From assembly GCF_004803715.2 (NCBI RefSeq), contig NZ_CP039383.2, positions 1,302,001 to 1,366,000 on the forward strand: a stretch of DNA of 64,000 bases, given 5' to 3'. Shown one piece after another: positions 18,615 to 35,146 of the stretch (positions within the stretch are counted from its first letter, which is position 1; each line of letters begins with the position of its first letter). Under the pieces are notes generated by a model, which worked only from the letters and a program-made list of their open reading frames with translations, ran no database searches and was not told the origin of the DNA. This stretch comes from Luteimonas yindakuii. GTDB taxonomy: Bacteria; Pseudomonadota; Gammaproteobacteria; Xanthomonadales; Xanthomonadaceae. The translations under genes were made by a program, and so were the position numbers.

Positions 18615-19370
18615 ATGTCCGATGTGTGGCTGATGCGGATCGGCATTCTGGTTGCAGGCGCGATCCTGCTGGCGGCCATCTGGTACTTCGGCACCCGCCC
18701 ACGCCAGGGCGGGCAGGGCAGGCGGGTACGCACCGACGAACGCAATGGCGAGCGCGATCGCATGGAGCCCACGCTGGGCGCGCAGATCGAGCAGGAGCTC
18801 GACGCCGCCGGCAACGGCACCGACACCGCGCGCGAGCCCGAGGAACTCGACCTGTTCGACGATGCGGTCGGCGAGCCGGCCACGCCGAACGCCGAACTCG
18901 GGCGGCGTGTCAGCGACGACTTCGACAAGATCGTGACCCTGTACATCGCCGCGCGTGCGGGCGAGGTCCTGCGCGGCCCGGACATCGTCGTGGCCGCCGA
19001 GAAGGCGGGCCTGACCTACGGCCACATGAACGTGTTCCACCGCCTCGTGGAAAGTCATCCCGAGCGCGGCCCGATCTTCAGCGTGGCCAATATCCGCAAG
19101 CCGGGCAGCTTCGAGATGTCGGAGATCCAGGCGCTGGAGACCCCGGCGATCGCATTCTTCCTGACCCTGCCGGCGCCGGTGAGCGCGCTCGATGCGTGGG
19201 AAAAGATGCTGCCCACCGCACAGCGGATGGCCGAGCTGCTGGAAGGCGTGCTGCTCGACGAACAGCGCAACGCGCTCGGGCGCCAGCGCGTCGCCCACAT
19301 CCGCGACGAACTGCGTGCCTACGACCGCCAGAACGAAGCCCCGCCGGTCACCCGCAGCCCGCGCTGGTAG
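18615..19370 (+). CDS. zipA: Cell division protein ZipA
   Basis: 251-aa FtsZ-tethering protein. A single N-terminal membrane anchor covers residues ~7-26, followed by a charged linker and the ZipA C-terminal FtsZ-binding domain at ~105-240 (AARAGEVLRGPDIVVAAEKAGLTYG, NVFHRL, GPIFSVANIRKPGSF, MLPTAQRMAELLEG). It is shorter than E. coli ZipA (328 aa) because the linker is short. GGGAG lies eight bases before the ATG. It follows smc by 96 bp and precedes ligA, as in relatives. In the cell it links the Z-ring to the inner membrane. Confidence 0.93.
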   Translation: MSDVWLMRIGILVAGAILLAAIWYFGTRPRQGGQGRRVRTDERNGERDRMEPTLGAQIEQELDAAGNGTDTAREPEELDLFDDAVGEPATPNAELGRRVSDDFDKIVTLYIAARAGEVLRGPDIVVAAEKAGLTYGHMNVFHRLVESHPERGPIFSVANIRKPGSFEMSEIQALETPAIAFFLTLPAPVSALDAWEKMLPTAQRMAELLEGVLLDEQRNALGRQRVAHIRDELRAYDRQNEAPPVTRSPRW

Positions 19371-23171
<3,801 letters not shown>

Positions 23172-23261
23172 GGCGCATGCACCGGCGCGATTGTCGAAAT
23201 GTTTACATGCGCGGCAGCGCGCAGCGTGTAGATTGGGCGCGTCGTGGATCCGGGGGGTTTC

Positions 23262-23771
23262 ATGTTGCGGGGAGCACTCGTCGTGCTGTTGGCCGTGTTG
23301 ACGGGCGGATGCGGCCTGACCGCGCGCCTGGGCATGGGCGGCGGCAAGGACACGCCATCCGCCGCGGCCGCGGAGCCACGGGTGTTCCGCTGCGAATCGC
23401 GCGACAACCGCCGCAACTACTGCCCGGCGGAAACCCGCCACGGCGTGCGCCTGCTGGTGCAGAACTCCTCGTTCGACTGCATCCAGGGCACCACCTGGGG
23501 CTATGACGACCGCAGCGTCTGGGTGGCGCGGGGCTGCAGCGCGGATTTCGTCGAGGGCCCGGTCGACCTGGCCGGCAATGCTCCGCCGCAGCGGGTGCGT
23601 TGCGAATCGCGCGGCAACCGCATGATGCGCTGCAATGCCGTGGTCTCGCAGGATGTCCGGCTGGACGAGCAACTGTCGGAGGTGCGCTGCGTGCAACGCC
23701 AGAACTGGGGCTGGGACCGCGGCGGCGTGTGGGTGACCGGCGGCTGCGGTGCGGAGTTCATCGTCCGCTGA
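23262..23771 (+). CDS. DUF3011 domain-containing lipoprotein
   Basis: 169-aa predicted lipoprotein with lipobox LTGGC at about residue 17. Two tandem DUF3011 repeats follow (~residues 43-100 and ~110-169). Each starts with RCESR(D/G)NRR and contains two or three Cys, a tryptophan-rich centre and a C-terminal GC(S/G)A(D/E)F. Paired cysteines suggest disulfides in the periplasm. Function of DUF3011 is unknown. The ATG is used over a GTG six codons upstream because a G-rich ribosome site precedes it and the signal peptide starts there. Confidence 0.85.
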   Translation: MLRGALVVLLAVLTGGCGLTARLGMGGGKDTPSAAAAEPRVFRCESRDNRRNYCPAETRHGVRLLVQNSSFDCIQGTTWGYDDRSVWVARGCSADFVEGPVDLAGNAPPQRVRCESRGNRMMRCNAVVSQDVRLDEQLSEVRCVQRQNWGWDRGGVWVTGGCGAEFIVR

Positions 23772-23822
23772 TTGCCGGCGCGACGCGCGGGGCGCCGTGC
23801 GCCGCGGGTTTAGAATCCCCGC

Positions 23823-24884
<1,062 letters not shown>

Positions 24885-25314
24885 CGACACACGCATGCGG
24901 CGCTGCGCACGCGTGAGTGCATTCGCAGTCGCAGTCGCGGCATACCGGCGCGGCGCCACGCGGGATGGAGCGCTTGCATCGCGTCCAATCCGACGACAGC
25001 ACCTGCGTGCAGTGAACCTGCTGCGCTGTTGCGTGGCCGATGCCGGCATGGCGACCTCGCCCGGCTGGGTGATGCCGAGGCCGGGGGCGGCCTGTTCATC
25101 CCGGCGGCCGAAACCGCCCCATACGCGTCCCATTCGGGCACCCGTTCGTAGCTAAGTCATTGTTTTCAGGATGGAACGGCTTGGGCCCACGGTGCCCGGC
25201 GTGCTATCATTCCCCGTCTTTTTCCACGCGTTGCCGGCGGCCGGCGCGCGGGTCGTCCGGAGGTTCCGGAAGGCCACCCGGTCCGTGCCGCGCAGCCAGG
25301 ATGCAACCGCCTAG
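24885..25314. other. Gene-free stretch upstream of gyrA
   Basis: About 430 bp with no supported gene. A weak promoter-like pair TTGGGC (25181-25186) and TATCAT (25205-25210) with an 18-base spacer lies about 105 bases before the gyrA start and could drive gyrA. The rest has no palindrome, repeat or protein character that I could recognise. Confidence 0.4.
25181..25210 (+). promoter_or_regulatory. Possible gyrA promoter
   Basis: TTGGGC and TATCAT separated by 18 bases, in a locally AT-richer patch (TATCATTCCCCGTCTTTTTCC). The match to sigma-70 boxes is moderate, and the placement, not any experiment, supports it. Confidence 0.35.
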
Positions 25315-28044
25315 ATGGTCGATTCCTCGAAAGAAATCATTCCCGTAAACCTCGAAGACGAGATGCGCCGCAGCTATCTCGATTACGCCATGAGCGTGAT
25401 CGTGGGGCGCGCGCTTCCCGACGTCCGTGACGGCCTCAAGCCGGTGCACCGGCGCGTGCTCTTCGCGATGACCGAACTCGGCGCGCACAGCAACAAGCCG
25501 TACTACAAGTCGGCGCGAATCGTCGGTGACGTGATCGGTAAATACCATCCGCACGGCGACCAGTCGGTGTACGACACCCTGGTGCGCATGGCGCAGCCGT
25601 TCTCGCTGCGCTACCTGCTGGTCGACGGACAGGGCAACTTCGGTTCGGTCGACGGCGACTCCGCCGCGGCCATGCGTTACACCGAAGCGCGCATGGCGCG
25701 CCTGACCCACGAGCTGATGGCGGACATCGACAAGGACACCGTCGACTTCGTCCCCAACTACGACGAGAAGGAACTGGAACCGTCGGTGATGCCGACGCGC
25801 TTCCCGAACCTGCTGGTCAACGGCTCGGCAGGCATCGCGGTCGGCATGGCCACCAACATCCCGCCGCACAACATGGGCGAGGTGATCGATGCGCTGATCG
25901 CGCTGATCGACGATCCGGACATCGACATCGACGGGTTGATGGAATACATCCCGGGCCCGGACTTCCCCACCGCCGGCATCATCAACGGCGTCGGCGGCAT
26001 CCATCTCGCCTATCGCACCGGCCGCGGCCGCGTGCGCATGCGCGCGCGCGCGGACGTCGAAGTGGCCGACAACGGCCGCGAATCGATCATCGTCACCGAG
26101 ATCCCGTACCAGGTGAACAAGGCGCGGCTGATCGAGAAGATCGCCGACCTGGTGAAGGAAAAGAAGCTCGACGGCATCAGCGAGCTGCGCGACGAGTCCG
26201 ACAAGGACGGCATGCGCATCTACATCGAGGTCAAGCGCGGCGACTCGGCCGAGGTCGTGCTCAACAACCTCTATCAGCAGACGCAGATGGAGTCGGTGTT
26301 CGGCATCAACATGGTGGCGATCGTCGCCGGCCGGCCGCAGCTGCTGAACCTGAAGCAGATCCTCGAGGCCTTCGTGCGCCACCGCCGCGAGGTGGTCACC
26401 CGCCGCACGATCTTCGAGCTGCGCAAGGCGCGCGCACGTGCGCACATCCTCGAAGGCCTGACGGTCGCGCTCGCCAACATCGACGAGATGATCGAGCTGA
26501 TCAAGACCTCGGAGAACCCGCAGGTCGCCCGCGAGCGCATGCTCGAGCGCCTGTGGCAGCCCGGCCTCGTCGGTGCGCTGCTGGGTGCGTCCGGCGCGGA
26601 GGACTCGCGTCCGGAAGACCTGCCCAAGGGCGTGGGCCTGCTGGCCGATGGCTACCAGCTCACCGAGATCCAGGCGCAGCAGATCCTGGAAATGCGCCTG
26701 CACCGCCTGACCGGGCTGGAGCAGGACAAGCTGACCGAGGAATACCGGCTGCTGCTGGAGACCATCCGTGGCCTGATCGAGATCCTCGAGAATCCCGACG
26801 TGCTGCTCGATGTCATCCGCACCGAGCTGCGCAACGTCAAGGAGGAGTTCGGCGACGCGCGCCGCAGCGAGATCCGCGCCAGCGAGGAGGATCTCGACAT
26901 CCTCGACCTGATCGCGCCGGAAGACGTGGTGGTGACGCTGTCCCATGCCGGTTACGTCAAGCGCCAGCCGGCGACCGCCTACCGCGCGCAGAAGCGTGGT
27001 GGCCGCGGCCGCAATGCCGCATCGACCAAGGACGAGGATTTCATCGACCAGCTGTGGCTGGTCAACACGCACGACACGCTGCTCGCCTTCACCAGCAGCG
27101 GGCGCGTGTTCTGGCTGCCGGTGCACCAGCTGCCCGACGCAGGCCCGAACGCACGCGGTCGTCCGATCATCAACTGGATGCCGCTGGAAGAAAGCGAAAA
27201 GGTGCAGGCGGTGCTGCCGGTGCGCGAGTACACCGAAGGCCAGTACGTGTTCTTCGCCACCCGCAACGGTACGGTCAAGAAGACCCCGCTCACCGAGTTC
27301 GCGTTCCGCCTGCAGCGCGGCAAGATCGCCATCAACCTCGACGAGGGCGATGCACTGATCGGCGCCGAACTGACCGATGGCGATCGCGACATCCTGCTGT
27401 TCGCATCCAACGGCAAGGCGGTGCGCTTCGACGAGAACGCGGTGCGCTCGATGGGCCGCACGGCCACCGGCGTGCGCGGCATCCGCCTGGCCGAGGGCGA
27501 GTGCGTGGTGAGCCTGATCGTGGCCGAGTCGGCCGGCGAAGGCGTGGAGGACGCTGCCGACGACGTCGAGAACGGCAACGGCCATGCGAATGGCAACGGC
27601 AATGGCAACGGCAATGGCAACGGCGATGCGGTGCAGGTCGAACACGACGACGAGCCCGATGCCTACATCCTCACCGCGACCGAGAACGGCTACGGCAAGC
27701 GCACCCGGCTGGCGGAATATCCGCGCAAGGGCCGCGGCACCCAGGGCGTGATCGGCATCCAGACCACCGAACGCAATGGCCGCCTGGTCTCCGCGGTGCT
27801 GCTGAGCCGTCGCGACGAGGTCCTGCTGATCTCCGACGGCGGCACCCTGGTACGCACGCGCGCCGCCGAGATTTCCGTGGTCAGCCGCAACACCCAGGGC
27901 GTGACCCTGATGCGGGTCTCGGAAGGCGAGCGCCTGCAGGCGGTCGAGCGCGTGGATGCGTCGATCGAGAGCGATGAGGCGGCAGTTGTCGCGGACATCG
28001 CGGTCGATACGGGCACCGGAGAGTCGGCGACCCCGGCCTCCTGA
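25315..28044 (+). CDS. gyrA: DNA gyrase subunit A
   Basis: 909-aa catalytic subunit of DNA gyrase. The winged-helix/breakage domain spans ~1-520 with the active Tyr in [11 protein letters not shown] (~residue 122). The GyrA box is seen as QKRGGRGR (~560), and beta-propeller strands follow. Length is a little above E. coli (875 aa). The resistance-determining region reads HGDQSVYD, so the position equal to E. coli Ser83 is Gln83, while Asp87 is kept. Near residues 750-775 there is a low-complexity insert made of Asn-Gly repeats, encoded by AATGGCAACGGC-type units. It stands alone after a 430-bp gap. Confidence 0.97.
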   Translation: MVDSSKEIIPVNLEDEMRRSYLDYAMSVIVGRALPDVRDGLKPVHRRVLFAMTELGAHSNKPYYKSARIVGDVIGKYHPHGDQSVYDTLVRMAQPFSLRYLLVDGQGNFGSVDGDSAAAMRYTEARMARLTHELMADIDKDTVDFVPNYDEKELEPSVMPTRFPNLLVNGSAGIAVGMATNIPPHNMGEVIDALIALIDDPDIDIDGLMEYIPGPDFPTAGIINGVGGIHLAYRTGRGRVRMRARADVEVADNGRESIIVTEIPYQVNKARLIEKIADLVKEKKLDGISELRDESDKDGMRIYIEVKRGDSAEVVLNNLYQQTQMESVFGINMVAIVAGRPQLLNLKQILEAFVRHRREVVTRRTIFELRKARARAHILEGLTVALANIDEMIELIKTSENPQVARERMLERLWQPGLVGALLGASGAEDSRPEDLPKGVGLLADGYQLTEIQAQQILEMRLHRLTGLEQDKLTEEYRLLLETIRGLIEILENPDVLLDVIRTELRNVKEEFGDARRSEIRASEEDLDILDLIAPEDVVVTLSHAGYVKRQPATAYRAQKRGGRGRNAASTKDEDFIDQLWLVNTHDTLLAFTSSGRVFWLPVHQLPDAGPNARGRPIINWMPLEESEKVQAVLPVREYTEGQYVFFATRNGTVKKTPLTEFAFRLQRGKIAINLDEGDALIGAELTDGDRDILLFASNGKAVRFDENAVRSMGRTATGVRGIRLAEGECVVSLIVAESAGEGVEDAADDVENGNGHANGNGNGNGNGNGDAVQVEHDDEPDAYILTATENGYGKRTRLAEYPRKGRGTQGVIGIQTTERNGRLVSAVLLSRRDEVLLISDGGTLVRTRAAEISVVSRNTQGVTLMRVSEGERLQAVERVDASIESDEAAVVADIAVDTGTGESATPAS

Positions 28045-28089
28045 GCCGCGGAACGGCCCGGTTCGACGCGATCCGCTGCGTAAGGCCCT

Positions 28090-28125
28090 CAGCGCAACCC
28101 TCTCCCGCAACCGGGAAAGGGGCCT
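28090..28125. repeat. Partial CCCTCTCCCGC-type palindrome
   Basis: A degenerate copy (CCCTCTCCCGCAACCGGGAAAGGGG) in the gap between the converging gyrA and GGDEF/EAL genes. The right arm is less conserved than in the 49-kb array. No gene is seen in 28045-28220. Confidence 0.55.
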
Positions 28126-28220
28126 GTCGGGGGATCCGACGACGCGCGCAGTGGCCGACGTGGTCGCCCGGTACGCGCCGCTGAGGGCTCATCAGCCGGC
28201 CGTGGCCACGGCTGCCCGCG

Positions 28221-30809
28221 TCACCGCTCTCCGGTCTGCGCGGCCAGTACCGTCTGCTCCAGCGTCAGCCGGCGCGCGAGATCATCCGCGGACAGCCCCG
28301 GCGCGAACAGGAAGCCCTGGCCGACCGGCACGCCGAGTTCCAGCAGGAAACGCCGCTGCGCTTCCGATTCCACGCCCTCGGCGACCAGCCCGAGCCCCAG
28401 GCTGCGCGCGATGCCGGCGATCGCCTGGCACACGGCGACGTCGGAATGGTTGTGCGGCACCCCGGCCACGAACAGCTGGCTCAGCTTGAGCCCATGGATG
28501 GGCAGCCGGCGCAGGTAGTTGAGCGCGCTGTAGCCCTCGCCGAAGTCGTCGATGCTCAACATCACGCCGAGGTCGCGCAGCCCGGCAAAGGTGCGCAGGG
28601 TGTCGGGTGCGTCCTCGATCAGCGCGCGCTCGGTGAATTCCAGCTCCAGCGCGGAGCCGGGCAGGCGATGTTCGGCGAGGATCGCGCGCACGGCGTCGGC
28701 GAGGTCGTCGCCGATGAACTGCCGGTACGACACGTTCACCGCGACGCGCACGATCCCATGGCCGGCCGCGCGCCAGGCCGCCACCTGGGCGCAGGCCTGC
28801 TGCAGCACCCAGCGCCCGATGCGCACGATGTCGCCGGTGTTCTCGGCATGGGCGATGAAATGGTCGGGCCGCATCTCGCCCTGCTGGCTGCGCCAGCGGA
28901 TCAGCGCCTCGGCGGCGACGACGCGCCCGTGGCGCAGGTCGACCTGTGGCTGGTAGACCAGCCGGAATTCCTCGTTCTCGACCGCGCGCCGCAGCTGGGT
29001 CTCCATGCGCAGGCGGTCCTCGCGCAGCTGGCCGAGTTCCGGCGTATAGGCCTGCCAGTTGTTGCGCAGCCGACGCTTGCTGTCGTACATCGCCGCGTCC
29101 GCGTTCTGGATCAGCGCCTGCGGCCGGTCGCCGTCCTGCGGCGCGCGCGCGATGCCGATGCTGGCGCTGATGTCGAACTCCTCGCCATCGAAACGGAAGT
29201 TCTCCGCCAGCGAGGCTAGGATGCGCGCGGCGATGTGTTCCGGCGTGCCGGCCTCGTCGCGGATGCCGCACACGACCAGGAACTCGTCGCCGCCCACGCG
29301 TGCGATCAACCCTTCCGTGCCGACCGCATCGGCGATGCGGCGTGCCGCGAAGTGCAGCAGCTGGTCGCCGGCGGCGTGGCCCAGCACGTCGTTGACGGTC
29401 TTGAAGCGGTCGAGGTCGATGTAGAGCACCGCCAGTTGCGACTGGGTCGGGTCGCGCAGGCGGCCGTCGAGCTCGGCCAGGATCGCGTCGCGGTTGAGCA
29501 GCCCGGTCAGCGGATCGGTACGCGCCTGCACGCGCAGCGTTTCCTCGGCCTGCTTGCGTTCGCTGATGTCCTGCAGCGTGCCGGTGATGTTGATCGCGCC
29601 GGATTCGTCGCGCTCGCGCTCGCCGATGATGCGCACCCACAGCGCCCGCCCGTCGTCGCGGCGGCCGCGCAGCTCCAGGTCGAGCGGCAGGCCGCGTTCG
29701 ACCGTCTCCTGCAGCGCCTGCGAGAGACGGTGTGCATCCTCCTCGCGCAGGCTCCCGAGCATGCCCGCCATGTCCACCGGCAGCGGGAGATGGTCGAGGA
29801 TGCGCGCGCCCTCGGCAGTGAGGTAGAGCGAATCGCGGCCGACTTCCCATTCCCAGCCGCCGATGCGGGCCAGCGCCTGCGCACGGGCGAAGAGGGCGTG
29901 GTCGCGCTTGAGGCTGGTGATGTCGTTGAAGAACGAGATCACCTGGTGCGGCTGCTGCGCGCCCGGCGCGAATACCGGCACGGTGGCGTACGACATCCAG
30001 CGCAGGCGGCGTTCGGGCTTGTGGTAGAAACCGAGCACGCGGGTGCCGGTGGGGCGACCGTGGCGCAGCGTCTGCGCGAACGGCGTGGCATCGAATGGGA
30101 TCCGCCGGCCGCCCTCGTCGAGCAGGGTCCAGTCGTCGATCGACAGCTGGTCTTCCAGGCTGTGGTCGGCCTCGATGCCGAGGATGCGCATGGCCGCCGC
30201 ATTGGCCTGCAGGGGCCGGCCGCGGGCGTCCTGCACCAGCACGCCCTTGTCGATGACTTCCAGCAACTGGCCGTAGCGCGCCTCGGCCTCGCGCCGGGCG
30301 CTGAGGTCGCGCGCCACCGCCACCACGCACGGCCGGCCATCCAGGCTGAAACCGGCCGAGTGCACCTCCACCGGGAAGCGGGTGCCGTCGGCGCGCATGT
30401 TGTAGACCTCGATGACGTAGGTGCCGCCGCGGTGGAGCGTTTCCAGCACCGGCTGCATGTGGTCGGCGGGGAGGTCCGGATTCAGTACCTCGATCGGCTG
30501 GCCGATGATCTGCTCGCGCGGGCGGCGGTAGGCGCGCTCGCCGGCACGGTTGAGGTCGAGCACGATGCCGCGTTCGTCGAGGATGCTGACCGGATCGGGC
30601 ACGGCGTCGAACAGGGCGTCGTAACGCAGGCGCGCGCGCTCGGCATCGGCGCGGCTGGTGCGCAATGCCGCGGCGGCGTGGACGAGCAGGACACGGGTGG
30701 CCGCGGCAATGCCGCGGTCGTCGGCGGCGGCGTCGAGCGCTTCGGCGATCCGCTCCGGGTCGTCCCCGGGGGCGGCGTCGTCCGCATCCGCTCGGCGCGG
30801 CGGGGTCAT
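28221..30809 (-). CDS. PAS-GGDEF-EAL cyclic-di-GMP signalling protein
   Basis: 862-aa cytoplasmic protein. About three PAS segments occupy residues ~60-430, followed by a GGDEF domain with an intact GGDEF active site (RVGGDEF) and a C-terminal EAL domain. EAL-domain catalytic residues are mostly present: EALIRW, NVS, the Glu of EFTER, DDFGEG, EGVE and GQGF. The KxD segment reads KLS (LKLSQLFV), so one conserved Asp is Ser. It could make, break or sense c-di-GMP; activity is uncertain. No membrane segment is seen. The start ATG overlaps the HMG-CoA lyase stop by four bases (ATGA), implying coupled translation with leucine catabolism genes. Confidence 0.9.
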   Translation of the reverse strand: MTPPRRADADDAAPGDDPERIAEALDAAADDRGIAAATRVLLVHAAAALRTSRADAERARLRYDALFDAVPDPVSILDERGIVLDLNRAGERAYRRPREQIIGQPIEVLNPDLPADHMQPVLETLHRGGTYVIEVYNMRADGTRFPVEVHSAGFSLDGRPCVVAVARDLSARREAEARYGQLLEVIDKGVLVQDARGRPLQANAAAMRILGIEADHSLEDQLSIDDWTLLDEGGRRIPFDATPFAQTLRHGRPTGTRVLGFYHKPERRLRWMSYATVPVFAPGAQQPHQVISFFNDITSLKRDHALFARAQALARIGGWEWEVGRDSLYLTAEGARILDHLPLPVDMAGMLGSLREEDAHRLSQALQETVERGLPLDLELRGRRDDGRALWVRIIGERERDESGAINITGTLQDISERKQAEETLRVQARTDPLTGLLNRDAILAELDGRLRDPTQSQLAVLYIDLDRFKTVNDVLGHAAGDQLLHFAARRIADAVGTEGLIARVGGDEFLVVCGIRDEAGTPEHIAARILASLAENFRFDGEEFDISASIGIARAPQDGDRPQALIQNADAAMYDSKRRLRNNWQAYTPELGQLREDRLRMETQLRRAVENEEFRLVYQPQVDLRHGRVVAAEALIRWRSQQGEMRPDHFIAHAENTGDIVRIGRWVLQQACAQVAAWRAAGHGIVRVAVNVSYRQFIGDDLADAVRAILAEHRLPGSALELEFTERALIEDAPDTLRTFAGLRDLGVMLSIDDFGEGYSALNYLRRLPIHGLKLSQLFVAGVPHNHSDVAVCQAIAGIARSLGLGLVAEGVESEAQRRFLLELGVPVGQGFLFAPGLSADDLARRLTLEQTVLAAQTGER

Positions 30810-31720
30810 GACACCGGTGGATCCACGTCAGCGGGCGCGGTGGCGCGACCGACCCTGCTGCCGGTCTGCCGGCCCAGGCGCGCGGCCAGCCAGCGCCCGG
30901 TGTCGGCGAGTGCGTCGAGGTCGATGCCGGTGTCCATGCCCATGCCGTGCAGCATATACACGACATCCTCGGTGGCGACATTGCCGCTGGCCCCACGTGC
31001 ATACGGGCAGCCGCCGGTGCCGGCGACCGCGGCATCGACCACCCGCGCGCCTTCGTCGAGGCAGGCCAGCACATTGGCCAGCGCCTGGCCGTAGGTGTCG
31101 TGGAAGTGCAGGGCGAGTGCCGGCATCGGCACCTCGCCGGCGACCGCACGCAGCATTGCCGCCGCCTTCGCCGGCGTACCGACGCCGATGGTGTCGCCCA
31201 GCGAGACCTCGTAGCAGCCCATGCCGTGCAGCGCGCGCGCGACCCGCACCACGTCCGCCAGCGCTACCTCGCCCTGGTAGGGGCAGCCGAGCACCGTGGA
31301 CACATAACCACGCACGCGCACGCCGTCGACGCGTGCGCGCTCTAGCACCGGGGCGAAGCGCTGCAGCGACTCGTCGATACCCGCATTGATGTTCTTGCGG
31401 TTGAACGCCTCCGACGCGGCGGTGAACACCGCGATCTCCTCCACGCCCACCGCACGGGCACGGTCGTAGCCGGTTTCGTTGGGCACCAGCACCGGATAGG
31501 CGATGCCGGGGCGGCGATCGATCGCGGCGAACACCTCGGCGGCATCGGCCAGCTGCGGCACCCACTTCGGGCTGACGAAGCTGGTGGCCTCGATCGTGCG
31601 CAGGCCGGTTCGCCCGAGACGGTCGATCAGTTCGACCTTCACCGCCGCCGGCACGATGGTCTTCTCGTTCTGCAGCCCGTCGCGCGGCGAAACCTCGACG
31701 ATGCGCACCTGGTCGTTCAT
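30806..31720 (-). CDS. liuE: Hydroxymethylglutaryl-CoA lyase
   Basis: 304-aa enzyme splitting HMG-CoA into acetyl-CoA and acetoacetate, the last step of leucine degradation. Family signatures: SPRDGLQNE at residues ~10-18, the metal-binding HFHDTYGQALAN, and the active-site loop GGCPYARGASGNVATEDV containing the catalytic Cys. Length is as expected (~300 aa). It is followed by the GGDEF/EAL gene with a four-base overlap and preceded by the carboxylase alpha subunit gene 38 bp away, so the three probably share a transcript. Confidence 0.93.
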   Translation of the reverse strand: MNDQVRIVEVSPRDGLQNEKTIVPAAVKVELIDRLGRTGLRTIEATSFVSPKWVPQLADAAEVFAAIDRRPGIAYPVLVPNETGYDRARAVGVEEIAVFTAASEAFNRKNINAGIDESLQRFAPVLERARVDGVRVRGYVSTVLGCPYQGEVALADVVRVARALHGMGCYEVSLGDTIGVGTPAKAAAMLRAVAGEVPMPALALHFHDTYGQALANVLACLDEGARVVDAAVAGTGGCPYARGASGNVATEDVVYMLHGMGMDTGIDLDALADTGRWLAARLGRQTGSRVGRATAPADVDPPVS

Positions 31721-31758
31721 TGCATCTCCCGGGAGGATGTACGCGCTCCGCGCGCGGC

Positions 31759-33750
<1,992 letters not shown>

Positions 33751-33814
33751 GGGGTGGAGCCCTCTCCTCCCGGTGGAGGGTTGGATGCGGATGCAGGAGC
33801 GCAGCGGCGGTGGG

Positions 33815-34600
33815 TCAGCGCTCCGCCCATGCGGGCGGGCGCTTGTCGAGGAAGGCGCTCAGGCCTTCCTGGCCTTCGGTGGAGACGCGCAGGGCGGCGA
33901 TCAGGGTGGCGTTGTCGTGGTCGCGGCGGTCGCGGTCGGGTTCGGCGAGGACTTCGCGGACCAGGCGCTTGGCGTCGGCCGCGGCGAACGGGCCGGCCTT
34001 GAGCAGCAGGGCGATCTGGCGATCCACCGCGGCATCGAGTTCCGCCGCGGGCACCACCTCGTGCAGCAGGCCCATGTGCAGTGCCTGGGCGGCGTCGAAG
34101 ATCTCGGCGGTGGCGAACCAGCGGCGCGCCTGGCGCGGGCCGATGGCGGCGATCACGTACGGGGAAATCACCGCCGGCAGCAGGCCGAGGCGGCTTTCGG
34201 TAAGCCCGAATTTCGCCTCCGGCACTCCGATGGCGATGTCGCAGCAGGCCACCAGGCCGACGCCGCCGCCGAAGGCGGCGCCATGCACTCGGGCGATGGT
34301 GGGCTTGGGCAGCTCGTCGAGCGTGCGCATCAGGCGCGCCAGTGCCATCGCGTCCTCGCGATTCTCGACTTCGCTGGCGCCCGCCATCGCGCGCATCCAG
34401 TTGAGGTCGGCGCCCGCCGAGAACGAGGCGCCGGCGCCTTCGATCACCACCACGCGCACGTCGCCATCGCGCGCGACCTGTTCCAGCGCGGCGGTCAACG
34501 CGGCGATCAGGTCGGCATCGAAGGCGTTGTGCAGCCCGGCGCGATCCAGGCGCAGCCGGGCCACCGGGCCGTGGGTGGCGAAGGTCAGGGCATCGGACAT
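33815..34600 (-). CDS. liuC: Enoyl-CoA hydratase, probable methylglutaconyl-CoA hydratase
   Basis: 261-aa crotonase-fold protein. The oxyanion-hole segments are ASFSAGADLNWM (~58-69) and HGAAFGGGVGLVACCD (~104-119), and the catalytic-helix region AKFGLTESRLGLLPA follows. In the leucine pathway it would hydrate 3-methylglutaconyl-CoA to HMG-CoA. The specific role is inferred from position between the two carboxylase genes. The ATG giving SDALTFATHG was chosen over an upstream extension of ~50 residues that lacks similarity. Confidence 0.88.
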   Translation of the reverse strand: MSDALTFATHGPVARLRLDRAGLHNAFDADLIAALTAALEQVARDGDVRVVVIEGAGASFSAGADLNWMRAMAGASEVENREDAMALARLMRTLDELPKPTIARVHGAAFGGGVGLVACCDIAIGVPEAKFGLTESRLGLLPAVISPYVIAAIGPRQARRWFATAEIFDAAQALHMGLLHEVVPAAELDAAVDRQIALLLKAGPFAAADAKRLVREVLAEPDRDRRDHDNATLIAALRVSTEGQEGLSAFLDKRPPAWAER

Positions 34601-34774
34601 CGGTACGGAACTCGCGGAAAACCGACCGGCATGATAACCGCGTCGTCGCGGCAGGCCGGGTGCGTCGTCGAGCCGTACGCCCTGGTGGTCACCCCACGAA
34701 CGCGACGTCGACTGATGTCGTTCAACAATCGCTGGCGCTCCTTGCCGGAGCGTCACGGTTGCGCGGAGGCGTTC

Positions 34775-35146
34775 CTAATGCCGCAGTCCGCGCTTGCCCG
34801 GTCGCCGGGTATCGTGGGTCGGGGTGATCTCGACGGTCAGGCTGAAGCTGCGCTCGTCGCCGCCGAACAGGGCACCGACGCCGACCACCTGGCGGTTGAG
34901 TTCCTTGCCTTCCTCGTCGCGCACCACCAGCACGACGGAATACTCCCAGGCGCCGCCTTCGGCCGGATGGCGGATGGTGCCTTCCACCTGCAGCGCGTTG
35001 GTGGACGCGCCGGCCACGCTGGCCGGCGCATCGAAGCGCAGGTAATGCCGGCACGACGGACAGATCGTCGCGCTCTGCAGGATGGTGGTCTTGCAGTGCG
35101 GGCAGACGCGGGTCGCGCCGGCCTCGCCGGGCCGGCCGTTGCTCAC
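34775..35146 (-). CDS. Zinc-ribbon domain protein next to bactofilin
   Basis: 123-aa protein with two CxxC knuckles (CPHC and CPSC at residues ~15-32) forming a zinc ribbon. A ~75-residue beta-rich domain without Cys follows, unrecognised to me. No signal peptide or membrane helix. The start codon is GTG, overlapping the bactofilin stop by four bases (GTGA), so its translation is likely coupled to bactofilin. Function is unknown; a role in assembling or anchoring the bactofilin polymer is a guess from this coupling. Confidence 0.8.
   Translation of the reverse strand: MSNGRPGEAGATRVCPHCKTTILQSATICPSCRHYLRFDAPASVAGASTNALQVEGTIRHPAEGGAWEYSVVLVVRDEEGKELNRQVVGVGALFGGDERSFSLTVEITPTHDTRRPGKRGLRH

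Noticed and set aside
24895..25155. An 86-codon frame upstream of gyrA
   Set aside because: Arg/Pro-rich, no ribosome site, no recognisable protein pattern.
25207..28110. A 967-codon minus-strand open frame opposite gyrA
   Set aside because: Shadow of gyrA codon usage; Val/Leu/Ala/Asp-rich with no motif or ribosome site.
28282..31149. A 955-codon minus-strand frame overlapping the GGDEF/EAL gene in another frame
   Set aside because: Same-strand shadow dominated by Arg/Ala/Pro/Gly; the overlapped gene has complete PAS, GGDEF and EAL motifs.
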